Assembly (NCBI RefSeq): GCF_004119455.1
Contig: NZ_NRQT01000014.1
Span: 1-64,000, forward strand
Source of the DNA: Chryseobacterium sp. CH25
Lineage (GTDB): Bacteria; Bacteroidota; Bacteroidia; Flavobacteriales; Weeksellaceae
Length of the DNA: 64,000 bases
Direction of reading: 5' to 3'
Shown here: piece after piece, positions 49,553 to 59,165 of the stretch
Position numbering within the stretch: the first letter of the stretch is position 1
Layout: each line of letters opens with the position of its first letter
Position numbers and translations under genes: made by a program
The notes under the pieces: model-generated
Databases searched by the model: none
The model's input: only the letters and a program-made list of their open reading frames with translations
Told to the model about the DNA's origin: nothing

Positions 49553-51058
49553 ATGTCACAATCGCTTACAAGCAGAACACCGAAACCTAAATACGACGTT
49601 GTACTGATAGGGGGCGGAATCATGAGCGCTACTTTAGCAACGCTGCTGCATGAATTTGATCCAAATCTTGAAATTGCTATCTTCGAAAGACTAGGAAGAT
49701 TTGCCAAAGAAAGTACAGCCGCTTGGAACAACGCCGGAACAGGGCACTCCGCATTTTGTGAGCTAAATTATACACCGGAAAATCCGGATGGTAGTATTGA
49801 TATCAAGAAAGCAGAAAGTATTGCAGAACAGTTTGAAATTTCAAAACAGTTCTGGGCTTATTTACTGGCAAAAGGATATATTCAGGATCCAAAGGATTTC
49901 ATCAATTCCTGTCCACACATGAGTCTGGTATTTGGAGAAAAAGATGCCGAATATCTTAAGAAACGTCATGATAAAATGTCTGAATCAGTTCTTTTCTCCG
50001 GAATGGAATTTTCTACAGATCATGATAAGCTGAGAGAATGGATTCCATTGGTAATGAGTAAAAGAAACAAATCTGAAGTAATGGCAGCTACCAAAATGGA
50101 TATGGGGACGGATGTTAACTTCGGAACTTTAACAAGAAAAATGGGAAGACACCTTCTGGAAGATTCAAAAGTGGAAGTATTCCTGTATCATGAAGTAAAA
50201 GATATCAGCCCTAAGGAAGATGGAAAATGGGAAATGAAAGTGAAGGACAGAATCCACAGCCACAAGCAGGAAGTGAATGCAGACTTTGTATTCATTGGTG
50301 CCGGCGGATATGCACTTCCGTTATTGGATAGTTCAGATATTAAAGAAAGCGAAGGATACGGCGGTTTCCCGGTTTCAGGACAATGGTTGGTAACTCATAA
50401 TCAGGAATTGGTAGAAAAACACCAGGCTAAAGTATATACTCAGGCTACTGTAGATGCTCCGCCAATGTCTGTTCCACACCTTGATCTTAGAATTATTGAC
50501 GGGCAAAAAGCTCTTCTTTTCGGACCTTTCGCAGGATTTTCAACCAAGTTCCTGAAAGAAGGAAGTTATCTTGATTTACCGGAAAGTGTTAATACTAAAA
50601 ATTTAAAATCTTTATTTGGAGCCTGGTGGCATAATCTTCCTCTGACTAAATATCTTATTCAGCAGGTAGCAATGACCAAGTCTCAAAGAATGCAGCATTT
50701 GAGAGAATTTATCAAAGATGCTAAAGAAGAGGATTGGGAATTGAAAGTAGCCGGGCAAAGAGTTCAGATTATTAAGAAAGATGATAAGTTAGGTGGTAAG
50801 CTGGAGTTCGGAACTGAAGTAGTGGTGAATAAAAATGGTACCATTGCTTCATTGTTGGGAGCTTCTCCGGGAGCATCTACAGCAGTAGAGGCAATGCTTA
50901 CAGTTATTGAAAAATGTTTCCCTGAGAAACTTCATGGAGAATGGAAAGATAAGTTGCTGGAAATGGTTCCGTCATACGGACAAAAGCTGGCAGTGCATCC
51001 TGAACTTACTGAAAAAGTAAGAGCATATACAAAAGAAAAACTTGAGTTAGAATACTAA
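49553..51058 (+). CDS. mqo: Malate:quinone oxidoreductase
   Basis: A 501-residue FAD enzyme oxidising malate to oxaloacetate and passing electrons to quinone at the inner membrane. VVLIGGGIMSATLATLL is the FAD Rossmann site, followed by ERLGRFAKESTAAWNNAGTGHSAFCELNYTP, GKLEFGTEVVV and LLGASPGASTAVEAML, all diagnostic. ATG 49553 is chosen; the frame extends upstream without homology. Confidence 0.95.
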   Translation: MSQSLTSRTPKPKYDVVLIGGGIMSATLATLLHEFDPNLEIAIFERLGRFAKESTAAWNNAGTGHSAFCELNYTPENPDGSIDIKKAESIAEQFEISKQFWAYLLAKGYIQDPKDFINSCPHMSLVFGEKDAEYLKKRHDKMSESVLFSGMEFSTDHDKLREWIPLVMSKRNKSEVMAATKMDMGTDVNFGTLTRKMGRHLLEDSKVEVFLYHEVKDISPKEDGKWEMKVKDRIHSHKQEVNADFVFIGAGGYALPLLDSSDIKESEGYGGFPVSGQWLVTHNQELVEKHQAKVYTQATVDAPPMSVPHLDLRIIDGQKALLFGPFAGFSTKFLKEGSYLDLPESVNTKNLKSLFGAWWHNLPLTKYLIQQVAMTKSQRMQHLREFIKDAKEEDWELKVAGQRVQIIKKDDKLGGKLEFGTEVVVNKNGTIASLLGASPGASTAVEAMLTVIEKCFPEKLHGEWKDKLLEMVPSYGQKLAVHPELTEKVRAYTKEKLELEY

Positions 51059-51063
51059 ATATT

Positions 51064-51130
51064 AATAATGAGCAATGAGTAATAAACAATCTGAAAAGCA
51101 TTACTCATTGCTCATCTCTTATTACTCATA
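51064..51130. repeat. Palindromic repeat, copy 6
   Basis: TAATAATGAGCAATGAGTAA and TTACTCATTGCTCATCTCTT arms form a palindrome of the same family as the spacers in the tRNA array 49 kb away. It lies between mqo and the next gene, so the element is dispersed genome-wide and not specific to the array. Confidence 0.85.
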
Positions 51131-51135
51131 AAAAG

Positions 51136-51537
51136 GTGGAAGAAATAGTTATAAAGCCGGTTATTGCAAAAGAACTCCTGGAGTCTCTTCAGACAAAAAT
51201 TGAAGAAGAGAAACAGGTGATTGTACACTGTTGCTTTCCCGCATCCCCATTTTTAGGAAATTTAATCAGAATCTGGCATTCAACCTATCTTTTTGATAAC
51301 CAGTCTGAGCATAGAAGCAAGATGATTCATGCAGAGAATATTTCAATTTCTCCTTATTGGACGCCTGTTCCCTTTATGAAGGATTTCTGGTTTACTTTGA
51401 TCTTTTCAGGGCTGCCGAATGACTGTAAAAGTTTCGATCTTAAAGAAGTTATTCCTGAGGAAGGAGGTTTCTTTGTAGAATCCATTAAAAGAAATTCCTC
51501 AGACGTTTATCGCGTAAAAATATCAGAATCTTATTAG
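51136..51537 (+). CDS. Hypothetical protein beside a nucleotidyltransferase
   Basis: A 133-residue protein starting at GTG 51136. VIVHCCFPASPFLGNLIRIWHSTYLFD and WTPVPFMKDFWFTLIFSGLP look like a compact alpha/beta domain. No known family. Two bases separate it from the aminoglycoside-adenylyltransferase-like gene, so the two are cotranscribed. Confidence 0.7.
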   Translation: MEEIVIKPVIAKELLESLQTKIEEEKQVIVHCCFPASPFLGNLIRIWHSTYLFDNQSEHRSKMIHAENISISPYWTPVPFMKDFWFTLIFSGLPNDCKSFDLKEVIPEEGGFFVESIKRNSSDVYRVKISESY

Positions 51538-51539
51538 CA

Positions 51540-52406
51540 ATGAAGGGTAGGGATGAAAAGCTTGAACAAATTATTCACTGGGCAGAAAATAACCCGGATA
51601 TCCGTGTGGCTCTCTTAACCAGTTCTTTGGTAAATCCTTATGCTCCCGTAGATAATTTTAGTGATCTTGATGTAGAACTGGTTTTTGAAAACAGAAAGGC
51701 TTACGAAGATTATAATGAATGGATCAGACTTTTCGGAGAACCAATTTCTATGATTGAAGAGGATGATGCTGTTTTTGATGGAAAACATGCCATGAAAATG
51801 GTTTTGTACAGAGACCATATTAAAGTTGATTTTAAACTTTATCAGGTACCGGAATTTTGTGAAGAAGTGAAAAAAGATGTACTTCCGGAAGATTGGGATC
51901 TCGGATACAGGGTTTTAGTAGATAAAGATGGTCTTACCAGGGATTTGAAAGCTCCAACCTATCAATCCATCATGATCCAGCAGCCAACAGAAACAGAGTT
52001 TAAAAAGTTGCTGAATGATTTCTGGTGGGATACAACTTATGTAGCAAAATGCCTCAAAAGAGGAGATATTTTCTATGCTAAATTCATGTCTGAAAATATA
52101 TTGAGATCAGATTATCTGGTTCCTTTAATCGAATGGTATATTGCAGACTCTCATGGCTGGAATAATATAACCACTAATAAACACGGAAGGCTTTTCAAAA
52201 AATATCTCCCTACTGAATTATGGGGTAGAGTAGAAGCTACCTTTTCAGGAAGTGATATTGAGGAAAATTGGAATGCATTATTTGCTTTTGCTGACCTCGT
52301 TCATGAATTGGGAACTACTTTATCTAAAAAACTGAATTTTGAATATCCTTTTCAGCATGAAACAGATATTCGGAATTACCTTACAGAAGTAAAAGCGCTG
52401 CCTTAA
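51540..52406 (+). CDS. Aminoglycoside 6-adenylyltransferase-like protein (AadE/AadS family)
   Basis: A 288-residue nucleotidyltransferase. LLTSSLVNPYAPVDNFSDLDVELVF is the S-x(n)-D-x-SDxD metal site, and the C-terminal helical domain (NDFWWDTTYVAKCLKRGDIFYAKFMSE, LPTELWGRVEATFSG) matches the ANT(6) family that adenylylates streptomycin. Chromosomal AadS-like genes are common in this group. Actual resistance is not demonstrable from sequence. Confidence 0.88.
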   Translation: MKGRDEKLEQIIHWAENNPDIRVALLTSSLVNPYAPVDNFSDLDVELVFENRKAYEDYNEWIRLFGEPISMIEEDDAVFDGKHAMKMVLYRDHIKVDFKLYQVPEFCEEVKKDVLPEDWDLGYRVLVDKDGLTRDLKAPTYQSIMIQQPTETEFKKLLNDFWWDTTYVAKCLKRGDIFYAKFMSENILRSDYLVPLIEWYIADSHGWNNITTNKHGRLFKKYLPTELWGRVEATFSGSDIEENWNALFAFADLVHELGTTLSKKLNFEYPFQHETDIRNYLTEVKALP

Positions 52407-53982
52407 GCAAATTCATTCTGTTGAATAAGATTTTCAATACAATATTCTGCAATCGCAGTAATGGTTACAAACGGATTCACTCCAATAGTTCCAGGAATTA
52501 AAGACCCATCCAGTACATACAGATTTTCATGATCTTTTAGTTTTCCAAACTCATTAGTAGCTTCTCCTAATACACATCCACCAAGGGGATGATAACAAAT
52601 ATCTGCTCCAAAACCATTATTGAACAGGAAGTGACTTCTGGTTCCGCCATTTGCATTGTTCATTTTTCGGATAAAATATTTGGCATTCTCTCTCATTTTT
52701 ATGGTGTTGCTTTCATTCCAGTTTAAAGTAATTTTCTGATTGATTGTATCATAACCTACTTCTCCTTTTTTATATACTCTGTTGATAAGTAGGTATAAAG
52801 CTGTGGCAACATCCATTCCCATTGGCAAGGGCGCAATTTCTGTGAAAAATGGGTGTTCTTTATCATCCCAGTTATCTATTCCACCTACAGGTATTGTTGA
52901 CTGTTTTGAACCTGTACCGCCTGATAATGGTTTTACCCAGTTTCTTCCAGTCATAAAATTACCGTTGTTCCCCCAATTCTTACCAATTTTTTCATGAACA
53001 GGAAAGTTATTCACAGCGTTAGAACGTAATAAAAGTTCTAATGTTCCCATAGTACCTGCTGAAAGAATCAGTTTTTTACAGTTAAAAACTTTGTCTGCCA
53101 CAACACTTCCCGAGGTATCAATATGCTGAACATTGAGAGTGTAGCTTTTATCATCATTGAGTTTAATATGATCCACCCGATGAAGGTCCAGTATTTCCAG
53201 GTTTCCGGTTTCCATAGCCTTTTTCAGATAGGTTTTATCCAGGCTGTTTTTCCCATGATTATTTCCATAGATCACTTCAGTATTGAGGGCAGAACGGGGA
53301 ACTTCATTCAAATATTCCTTTTCCATGTATTTAAAATCATATACATTGGGAACCCGCATAGTTTTGAAACCTGCTTTTTGGGCTTCTGCTTCACCTACTC
53401 TTGTGAATTTGTAATAAGGACAGTCCTTTAGAAACTGCTCATCGATAACATTTACTTTAAGCTCTTCCCGAACCAGTGGAAAGTAATGGCTGTAAAACTT
53501 TTCTGCATCAAGGGTAGGGAAAACTTCCCTGAAATAACTTTCCTTGGGTGTTACAGCCATTCCACCGTTAACAAGTGAACCGCCGCCAACACCTCTTCCA
53601 ACCCAAATCTTTATATGCTCAAAATCAAGACGATCCAGTGCTCCGGTGAAAGGAGTGAGTGAAAATAGATTCATAAAAGGAGCAATACTTTTCTTTTTCA
53701 GCCATGCAGAGCTTTTTCCTGGCTTCAGAAGATTGGAAAATGGAATTCCTGCCTTTTCCCAGTTAAGGCCCATTTCCAGTAAGGTCACTTTTTTCCGGCC
53801 TCACACAGACGGAGGGCAGAAACAGCACCACCATATCCGCTTCCAATGATGATAATTGGGGTATCAATGGTTTCTTTAATTGTATTTATTCTTTGTTCAG
53901 CTGCCTGAAATAGCTCTGATTGTAGAAAATAAAAACCTGAAATAGCGAGTATGCTTGTTTTGATGAATTTCTTTCTGTCCAT
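52403..53982 (-). CDS. GMC-type FAD oxidoreductase, one-base frameshift
   Basis: The first 65 residues (exported N terminus MDRKKFIKTS..., then IIIIGSGYGGAVSALRLCEAGKK) lie in one frame, and the remaining 460 (VTLLEMGLNW..., GRGVGGGSLVNGGMAV, LSAGTMGTLELLLRS, GVNPFVTITAIAEYC) in another. One extra A in the A6 run 53789-53794 joins GKKVTLLEMG. The result resembles cholesterol-oxidase-like GMC enzymes. The C terminus overlaps the convergent adenylyltransferase gene by four bases. Substrate unknown. Confidence 0.85.
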
Positions 53983-54107
53983 GGGCTTTATTGCTCAAAA
54001 AGTATGCTAGATCAACGGGAACCTATTTTATTTAAAACAGATTATATTTTTTAGTAGATTTTTAACTTTTCATACCCAGAAAAATTCATAGTTTTACTTA
54101 TAATTTA

Positions 54108-54731
54108 ATGTTCATGAAAAGATATATACTCATATTTTTGTTGTTACCACTGCTTGTTTTTTCTCAAAAGAAAGTTTCTAAGGAAATGGCAGAGGTTAAA
54201 AAATTTCAAAAGGAGCTTGATAAAGAATATTTGGACCCAAAAGAGACTCCTTTGCGTGGGGATAATTTTAAGAATTTTAAAAAGCATCCGTTTTTTCCGA
54301 TTGATATGAAATATCGGGTAACTGCAAAATTTGTTAAAACTGAAGATGCTCAGCCTTTTGATCTTCCAACCTCTTCAGGGAAAACAAAATCTTATAAAGA
54401 ATATGGAAAGGCAACTTTTGAACTGGATGGAAAACCTTATACGTTAACTTTATACCAAAGCCTTGCCCTGATTAAGCAGGATAAATACAAAGATTATCTT
54501 TTTCTGCCATTCCGTGATGCTACCAATGAAAAAGAAACCTATGGTGGTGGAAAATATATGGATTTGAAAATTCCGAAAAGAAATACCATTATTCTGGATT
54601 TTAACAAGTCTTATCATCCGTTCTGTGCCTATAACGCCTACGATTACAACTGTCCTATTGTTCCTGAAGAAAATAAGCTTCCGGTAGAAATACGGGCAGG
54701 AGTGATGTATGAAGATATTTATCATCATTAA
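54108..54731 (+). CDS. DUF1684 exported protein
   Basis: A 207-residue protein with signal peptide YILIFLLLPLLVFSQ. The DUF1684 hallmarks are PLRGDNFKNFKKHPFFPI, YKEYGKATFELDGKPYTLTLYQ, LFLPFRDATNEKETYGGGKYMDL and FNKSYHPFCAYNAYDYNCPIVPEEN. Function unknown, though the cupin-like core suggests a small ligand. It ends three bases before a GNAT gene. Confidence 0.9.
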   Translation: MFMKRYILIFLLLPLLVFSQKKVSKEMAEVKKFQKELDKEYLDPKETPLRGDNFKNFKKHPFFPIDMKYRVTAKFVKTEDAQPFDLPTSSGKTKSYKEYGKATFELDGKPYTLTLYQSLALIKQDKYKDYLFLPFRDATNEKETYGGGKYMDLKIPKRNTIILDFNKSYHPFCAYNAYDYNCPIVPEENKLPVEIRAGVMYEDIYHH

Positions 54732-54733
54732 TT

Positions 54734-55210
54734 ATGATAAGCTTAGTTTTTTTTAAACCGGAAGAACATCTTTCTGGAGTTAGCTATAGTTTAGATGAAA
54801 ACCAGTTGCGTTTTACCGCTTCTGCAAACCAGGCTTTACAAAGTATTGAGGCCAGAGAGGATGATGATGCGTTCCCCATTACGATTCTGGTAAATAATAT
54901 TCCGGCAGGATTTTTTGTCTTGGATTTCGGAAATGATAAATTTGAGCTTACAGAAAATGAGAATTCTGTTCTGGTAAGATCATTATCTGTAAATCCTGAA
55001 CTGCAGGGTAAGGGGATTGGGAAAGCTGCCATGTTGCAGGTAGATGATTTTGTAAGAAAAAACTTTAAAGATTGTGATGAAATTGTTTTGGCTGTGAACC
55101 AGAAAAATGATTCAGCGTATCATATTTATCTGAAAGCAGGGTATATTTACGACGGTAAAACCAGAATTGGAAGGAGTGGGCCACAATATCTGATGTATAA
55201 AAAGATTTAA
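54734..55210 (+). CDS. GNAT acetyltransferase
   Basis: A 158-residue acetyltransferase. VRSLSVNPELQGKGIGKAAM is the acetyl-CoA site and LAVNQKNDSAYHIYLKAGYIYDGK is motif B. Probably cotranscribed with the DUF1684 gene. Acceptor unknown. Confidence 0.9.
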   Translation: MISLVFFKPEEHLSGVSYSLDENQLRFTASANQALQSIEAREDDDAFPITILVNNIPAGFFVLDFGNDKFELTENENSVLVRSLSVNPELQGKGIGKAAMLQVDDFVRKNFKDCDEIVLAVNQKNDSAYHIYLKAGYIYDGKTRIGRSGPQYLMYKKI

Positions 55211-55271
55211 ATTAGAGTTTGAAGGAAAGAGGAATAAATGAGAATCAATCTGGTCTTCTTTATTTTTAAGA

Positions 55272-55958
55272 TTATTCAAAAATCTGTTGTATTACTTCCA
55301 GTGATGCTGGAGTTTTAAAATCTGTAATATGATAATGATAATATACCAAAAGGCTATCCAGGAAATCTTTTCTTAGGGAAGGATGTATTTTTACACTGTA
55401 AAGATTTTCAGCAGTAAGAATATTTTTCCAGATCATAGAAATTTCTTCATTGAATAATTGATGGGCAGAAATGGTAGAAAATGTTCCTGTTTCCGGATCT
55501 AAAAAATTTCCTTCGCCTATTAAAGGAGCAACCCCCTGCACTTTTAGAATGACAAGCAGAAATAACAAATGACACTGATAGTTTTGTTGTTCAAGTTCAG
55601 TAATAAACCTTTCAATGCTGAAGAAGATGTTAAGGTTCTTATTTTCCAGCTTCAGAACCTGATTAAGAAAGTCTGAGATAAAAAATATGACAGTACCTGC
55701 CTTTATATCAGCATAAGCATCATTACCTTTTACCAGTTCAAATTTTGAAATAGTGGGAATGCCATTACCTCTTACAGGACTAATGGAGAAATTAAGTTTA
55801 TTCAGGGGTTGCAGGAAGGCTTTCTTTTTATTTTTCCGGGAATATATTCCTTTCAGAAAATAAGACTGAAAACCATCCTCCTCTGTAAAACAATGCAATA
55901 CAGCATCATTTTCTCCATATTTGATGAATGAAAGTAAAAAACCGTTTTGTGTATTCAT
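55272..55958 (-). CDS. recO: DNA repair protein RecO
   Basis: A 228-residue RecFOR mediator that helps load RecA on SSB-coated DNA. The OB-fold N terminus (GFLLSFIKYGENDAVLHCFTEEDGFQSYFLKGIYSRKNKK) is diagnostic, and the C-terminal helical domain ends with YYHYHITDFKTPASLEVI. The family zinc cysteines are absent, as is common in Bacteroidota. It overlaps the end of porZ by one base. Confidence 0.92.
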   Translation of the reverse strand: MNTQNGFLLSFIKYGENDAVLHCFTEEDGFQSYFLKGIYSRKNKKKAFLQPLNKLNFSISPVRGNGIPTISKFELVKGNDAYADIKAGTVIFFISDFLNQVLKLENKNLNIFFSIERFITELEQQNYQCHLLFLLVILKVQGVAPLIGEGNFLDPETGTFSTISAHQLFNEEISMIWKNILTAENLYSVKIHPSLRKDFLDSLLVYYHYHITDFKTPASLEVIQQIFE

Positions 55959-58213
55959 TAATTGACTACGCCTATTTTGGCTGTCGCTTTATCAGATCCG
56001 TCTTCATTGGTCATCAGTACAAAATAAATTCCTGATGCCACTCTGGCTCCTCGTTGGTTGTTAAGATCCCATTCATAATAGCCACCTCTTGCTACAGCAG
56101 AATGCACAACATTTCCTGCGGCATCGGTAATTCTTATGTTTGTTTTTTCTGCCAGTCCTTTAATGGTCACTTTCCCTTTGAAATTAGAATAAACAACAGG
56201 ATTAGGATAAACTACTACATCTCCGAAATTGGAAGTTACATCTGTGATATCTCCCTGATAAGTTACAATACCGTTATAGGTTACAAAATATACTTTTCCT
56301 GTCTTTTTATCTACTTTGATATCAGTAACAGTATTAGTAGGAAGAGGAGAGTTCTCCATTGTAAAATGTTTGATGGTCTTTTGACCGTCTGCAGAAAGGT
56401 AATATACACCACCACCATCTACAGAAACCCATTTATAATTTCCTCCATCTACTTCAATCTGAAGAATACTGGAATCTCTGAAAAGCTCTTCACCAAGCCC
56501 GTTTTGTTCTATAATTATAGGTTCAACTTTAGGCTCCAGACCTTTTATTTCTTTAGCAGCATTAGCTAAAACTCTTACTCCTTTGTCGGTGCTGATCCAT
56601 GCATCACCGGTTTTGTCAACAGCAACGGATAACGTTCCTGATGCGGTAGATGGAAATCCGTTCTTTTCAACTAATATATAGTCGGTATCATCAGAAAAGT
56701 TGAGTGGATCCTTGTAATCATATACCCAAAAAGCATTTGATCTTGATAAAGGTATCCATAACATATTTTCATAAACGATAGGCTTTTGTACGGATGCACT
56801 TTTAAAGTTGGATACTTTCAGATTGAAATCATCTTTAGCTTTATCATATACAGCCACTGCAGGTCCACCATTATTAAATGAAAATGCAGCAAAAATATTG
56901 TTTTGGGCATCAGTTGTAAGACCTACTGCTCGTCTGCTTGTAGGAGTAGCCTGTACAGAATAATATTTTACAAAATCAAAATCTTTATTTGAAGCATTAT
57001 ACTTCAGTTTGTAGATTCCCTGGGAATCCAATGCATAGTTTGCAAAAAGAACTTCGCTGGTATCAAGGGGATTGAGGATAGCATCCAGTACATTGAGGGT
57101 TCCGGTAAAAGTTTTAAAGTAAGAAGGATAGATCCATTCTGCACCATTATAATAATAAAAACCTGGTTTTTTCGGGTTTATTACCGGTGTGTTATATCTT
57201 TCAGCTCTTGCTCCAGTGGAAACCAATAACTGATTATTATCGTATGTACTAATTTTATAAGCATAATTAAACTGTGGTCCGGATGGTTTGTAGCTGTGAT
57301 TGCTTTCATCCTTTATTCCTGATAATACAGTTCCACCATATAGTTTTCCACTTGCCATGGTAGCAGTATTACACTGCTCTCCAAAATCTACAGCACTGGA
57401 ATTGGTCCCATTAAGTCCAAAAGTATATACTCTGCTGTCTGTAACAACAACATTACTTGTGGTTACAACAACATCCTGAATATTTCCAAGACTGACAGGA
57501 AGCTGAATAGGAGCACCATTATTATAGACAAATGCAGCAGTAGCAGAAGAAAATGCTAATTCTGATTCTGAATCAATATGTTTGAAGGCTCCGGGAATTT
57601 CGGTTGTCCATGTAGAAAATACAGGAAACGTAGTATTCATTTCATGGCTCTTTAAGCCGGTATTTGTTACAGAATATACTTTGTTTCCAAATATTGTAGC
57701 TTCATTACTTGCTTCGTATACTCCACCGGTAAGAAAGAAGGCCGAGTCTCCAAATTCTTTTTTCTTTATATCGAATATAGATACCCCGTAACCTACAGAA
57801 ATTACAGCTTTTTCTCCTGTTATAGAGATGTGGTTAATTTTTTTGTTTCCATTATATCCGGCAGCAATAGGAATGTCAATAATATACTTAACTTCATTGG
57901 GGGTAACTACATCTATTGCTCCGTTTTCATAACCAATAACTCCGGTTTTGCTTTTGGGATCATAATCGAAAGCTGTTATTCTTATATTATGAAGCCCGTT
58001 TGCTTTAGATAACTTCGTAATTTCTCCTGTTGATATTGTATAATAGAATATCCCGTTTTCTGTTGCAGCCACTATTCTTCCATTGTCTTCCTTCATGGCT
58101 AAGACATTGTTGTAGGAAAAGAGATCTGCCCATTTTTTTGATGAAATGACCTGAGCTTTTGTAAACTGCAGGGAGGCTAAAATACCAAGAGAAATTAGAG
58201 AGAGTTTTTTCAT
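55958..58213 (-). CDS. porZ: PorZ, type IX secretion attachment-complex protein
   Basis: A 751-residue exported protein. Signal peptide LSLISLGILASLQFTKAQ, two seven-bladed propellers (ATENGIFYYTISTGE, ISTDKGVRVLAN) and a C-terminal T9SS-type domain (VVYPNPVVYSNFKGKVTIKGL..GIYFVLM). PorZ delivers anionic LPS to the sortase complex at the cell surface. Linkage to recO is conserved in flavobacteria and supports the call. Confidence 0.92.
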   Translation of the reverse strand: MKKLSLISLGILASLQFTKAQVISSKKWADLFSYNNVLAMKEDNGRIVAATENGIFYYTISTGEITKLSKANGLHNIRITAFDYDPKSKTGVIGYENGAIDVVTPNEVKYIIDIPIAAGYNGNKKINHISITGEKAVISVGYGVSIFDIKKKEFGDSAFFLTGGVYEASNEATIFGNKVYSVTNTGLKSHEMNTTFPVFSTWTTEIPGAFKHIDSESELAFSSATAAFVYNNGAPIQLPVSLGNIQDVVVTTSNVVVTDSRVYTFGLNGTNSSAVDFGEQCNTATMASGKLYGGTVLSGIKDESNHSYKPSGPQFNYAYKISTYDNNQLLVSTGARAERYNTPVINPKKPGFYYYNGAEWIYPSYFKTFTGTLNVLDAILNPLDTSEVLFANYALDSQGIYKLKYNASNKDFDFVKYYSVQATPTSRRAVGLTTDAQNNIFAAFSFNNGGPAVAVYDKAKDDFNLKVSNFKSASVQKPIVYENMLWIPLSRSNAFWVYDYKDPLNFSDDTDYILVEKNGFPSTASGTLSVAVDKTGDAWISTDKGVRVLANAAKEIKGLEPKVEPIIIEQNGLGEELFRDSSILQIEVDGGNYKWVSVDGGGVYYLSADGQKTIKHFTMENSPLPTNTVTDIKVDKKTGKVYFVTYNGIVTYQGDITDVTSNFGDVVVYPNPVVYSNFKGKVTIKGLAEKTNIRITDAAGNVVHSAVARGGYYEWDLNNQRGARVASGIYFVLMTNEDGSDKATAKIGVVN

Positions 58214-58214
58214 G

Positions 58215-59165
58215 TTATGCTATTATGCTGCTGTCTATTGCCTGATTGTTCCAGGAAATATGCTGTATGTTTTTGTTTGAATCAAAATAAAAATCTATTC
58301 TACCTAATAGAAGCCCTGCCCATCCCACCTGATTAACAAGAACGTTTTTGCCTTGTCTGTTGGTGAATGTCTGAGGTTCCGGTAAAAATGTATGAGTATG
58401 TCCACCCAGAATAATATCAATATTTTCTGTGTTGGCGGCTAAAATTTTATCGCTTATCTTATTCGGTTCATCATGGTAGTCATATCCTATATGTGAAAGA
58501 CAAATGACAAGATCACATTTCTGGTCTTTTTTCAAGAACTCTGAATAGTGCTGAGCTGCTTCAATTGGATCAGAATACACCGTCTCTGCATATTGTTTCT
58601 TACCTACAAGACCGTCCAACTGAATTCCCACTCCAAAAATTCCAACCTTGATTCCATTCTTGTTGAAGATTTTATAAGGAGATGTTTTTCCATCCAGAAT
58701 TGTATTCTTAAAATCATAATTGGAACAGATAAAAGGGAACTTCGCATTCGGAAGAACCTTTAAAAACCCTTCAAGACCATTATCAAAATCATGATTTCCC
58801 ATGGTGGAAGCATCATACTTCATCATGGACATTAATTTGAATTCCAGTTCACCACCAAAAAAGTTAAAATAAGGAGTTCCCTGGAAGATATCTCCGGAAT
58901 CAAGAAGAAGTACATTGCTTTCCTGATTTCTGATTTGCTGAATTAAGCTTGCCCTTCTTGCAAAGCCCCCTTGATTGGGATTTTTTGTATAGCTTGCATC
59001 AAAAGGCTCTATTCTGCTGTGCTGATCGTTAGTATGAAGGATGGTTAGTTTATTTGCGGATTTTAAATCAAGAATTTTTAACTCTTCCGCCATCATCATA
59101 TTGGGAGCTAAAGCCATTGCTAAAGATCCACCACCTATTGCTTTTAAAAAACTTTTTCTATCCAT
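58215..59165 (-). CDS. 5'-nucleotidase-like metallophosphatase, catalytic domain
   Basis: A 316-residue exported enzyme. The N terminus MDRKSFLKAIGGGSLAMALAP is signal-like; the metallophosphatase motifs are TILHTNDQHSR, LLDSGDIFQGTPYF, MGNHDFDNG, CLSHIGYD and LGGHTHTF. It is the catalytic half of a UshA-like enzyme; the substrate-binding C-terminal domain is encoded by the next gene upstream. It ends two bases before the porZ start. Confidence 0.92.
   Translation of the reverse strand: MDRKSFLKAIGGGSLAMALAPNMMMAEELKILDLKSANKLTILHTNDQHSRIEPFDASYTKNPNQGGFARRASLIQQIRNQESNVLLLDSGDIFQGTPYFNFFGGELEFKLMSMMKYDASTMGNHDFDNGLEGFLKVLPNAKFPFICSNYDFKNTILDGKTSPYKIFNKNGIKVGIFGVGIQLDGLVGKKQYAETVYSDPIEAAQHYSEFLKKDQKCDLVICLSHIGYDYHDEPNKISDKILAANTENIDIILGGHTHTFLPEPQTFTNRQGKNVLVNQVGWAGLLLGRIDFYFDSNKNIQHISWNNQAIDSSIIA

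Noticed and set aside
51540..52406. Mobile resistance cassette around the adenylyltransferase gene
   Set aside because: No integrase, IS or attC-like site nearby, and the gene matches its surroundings in style, so it looks chromosomal.
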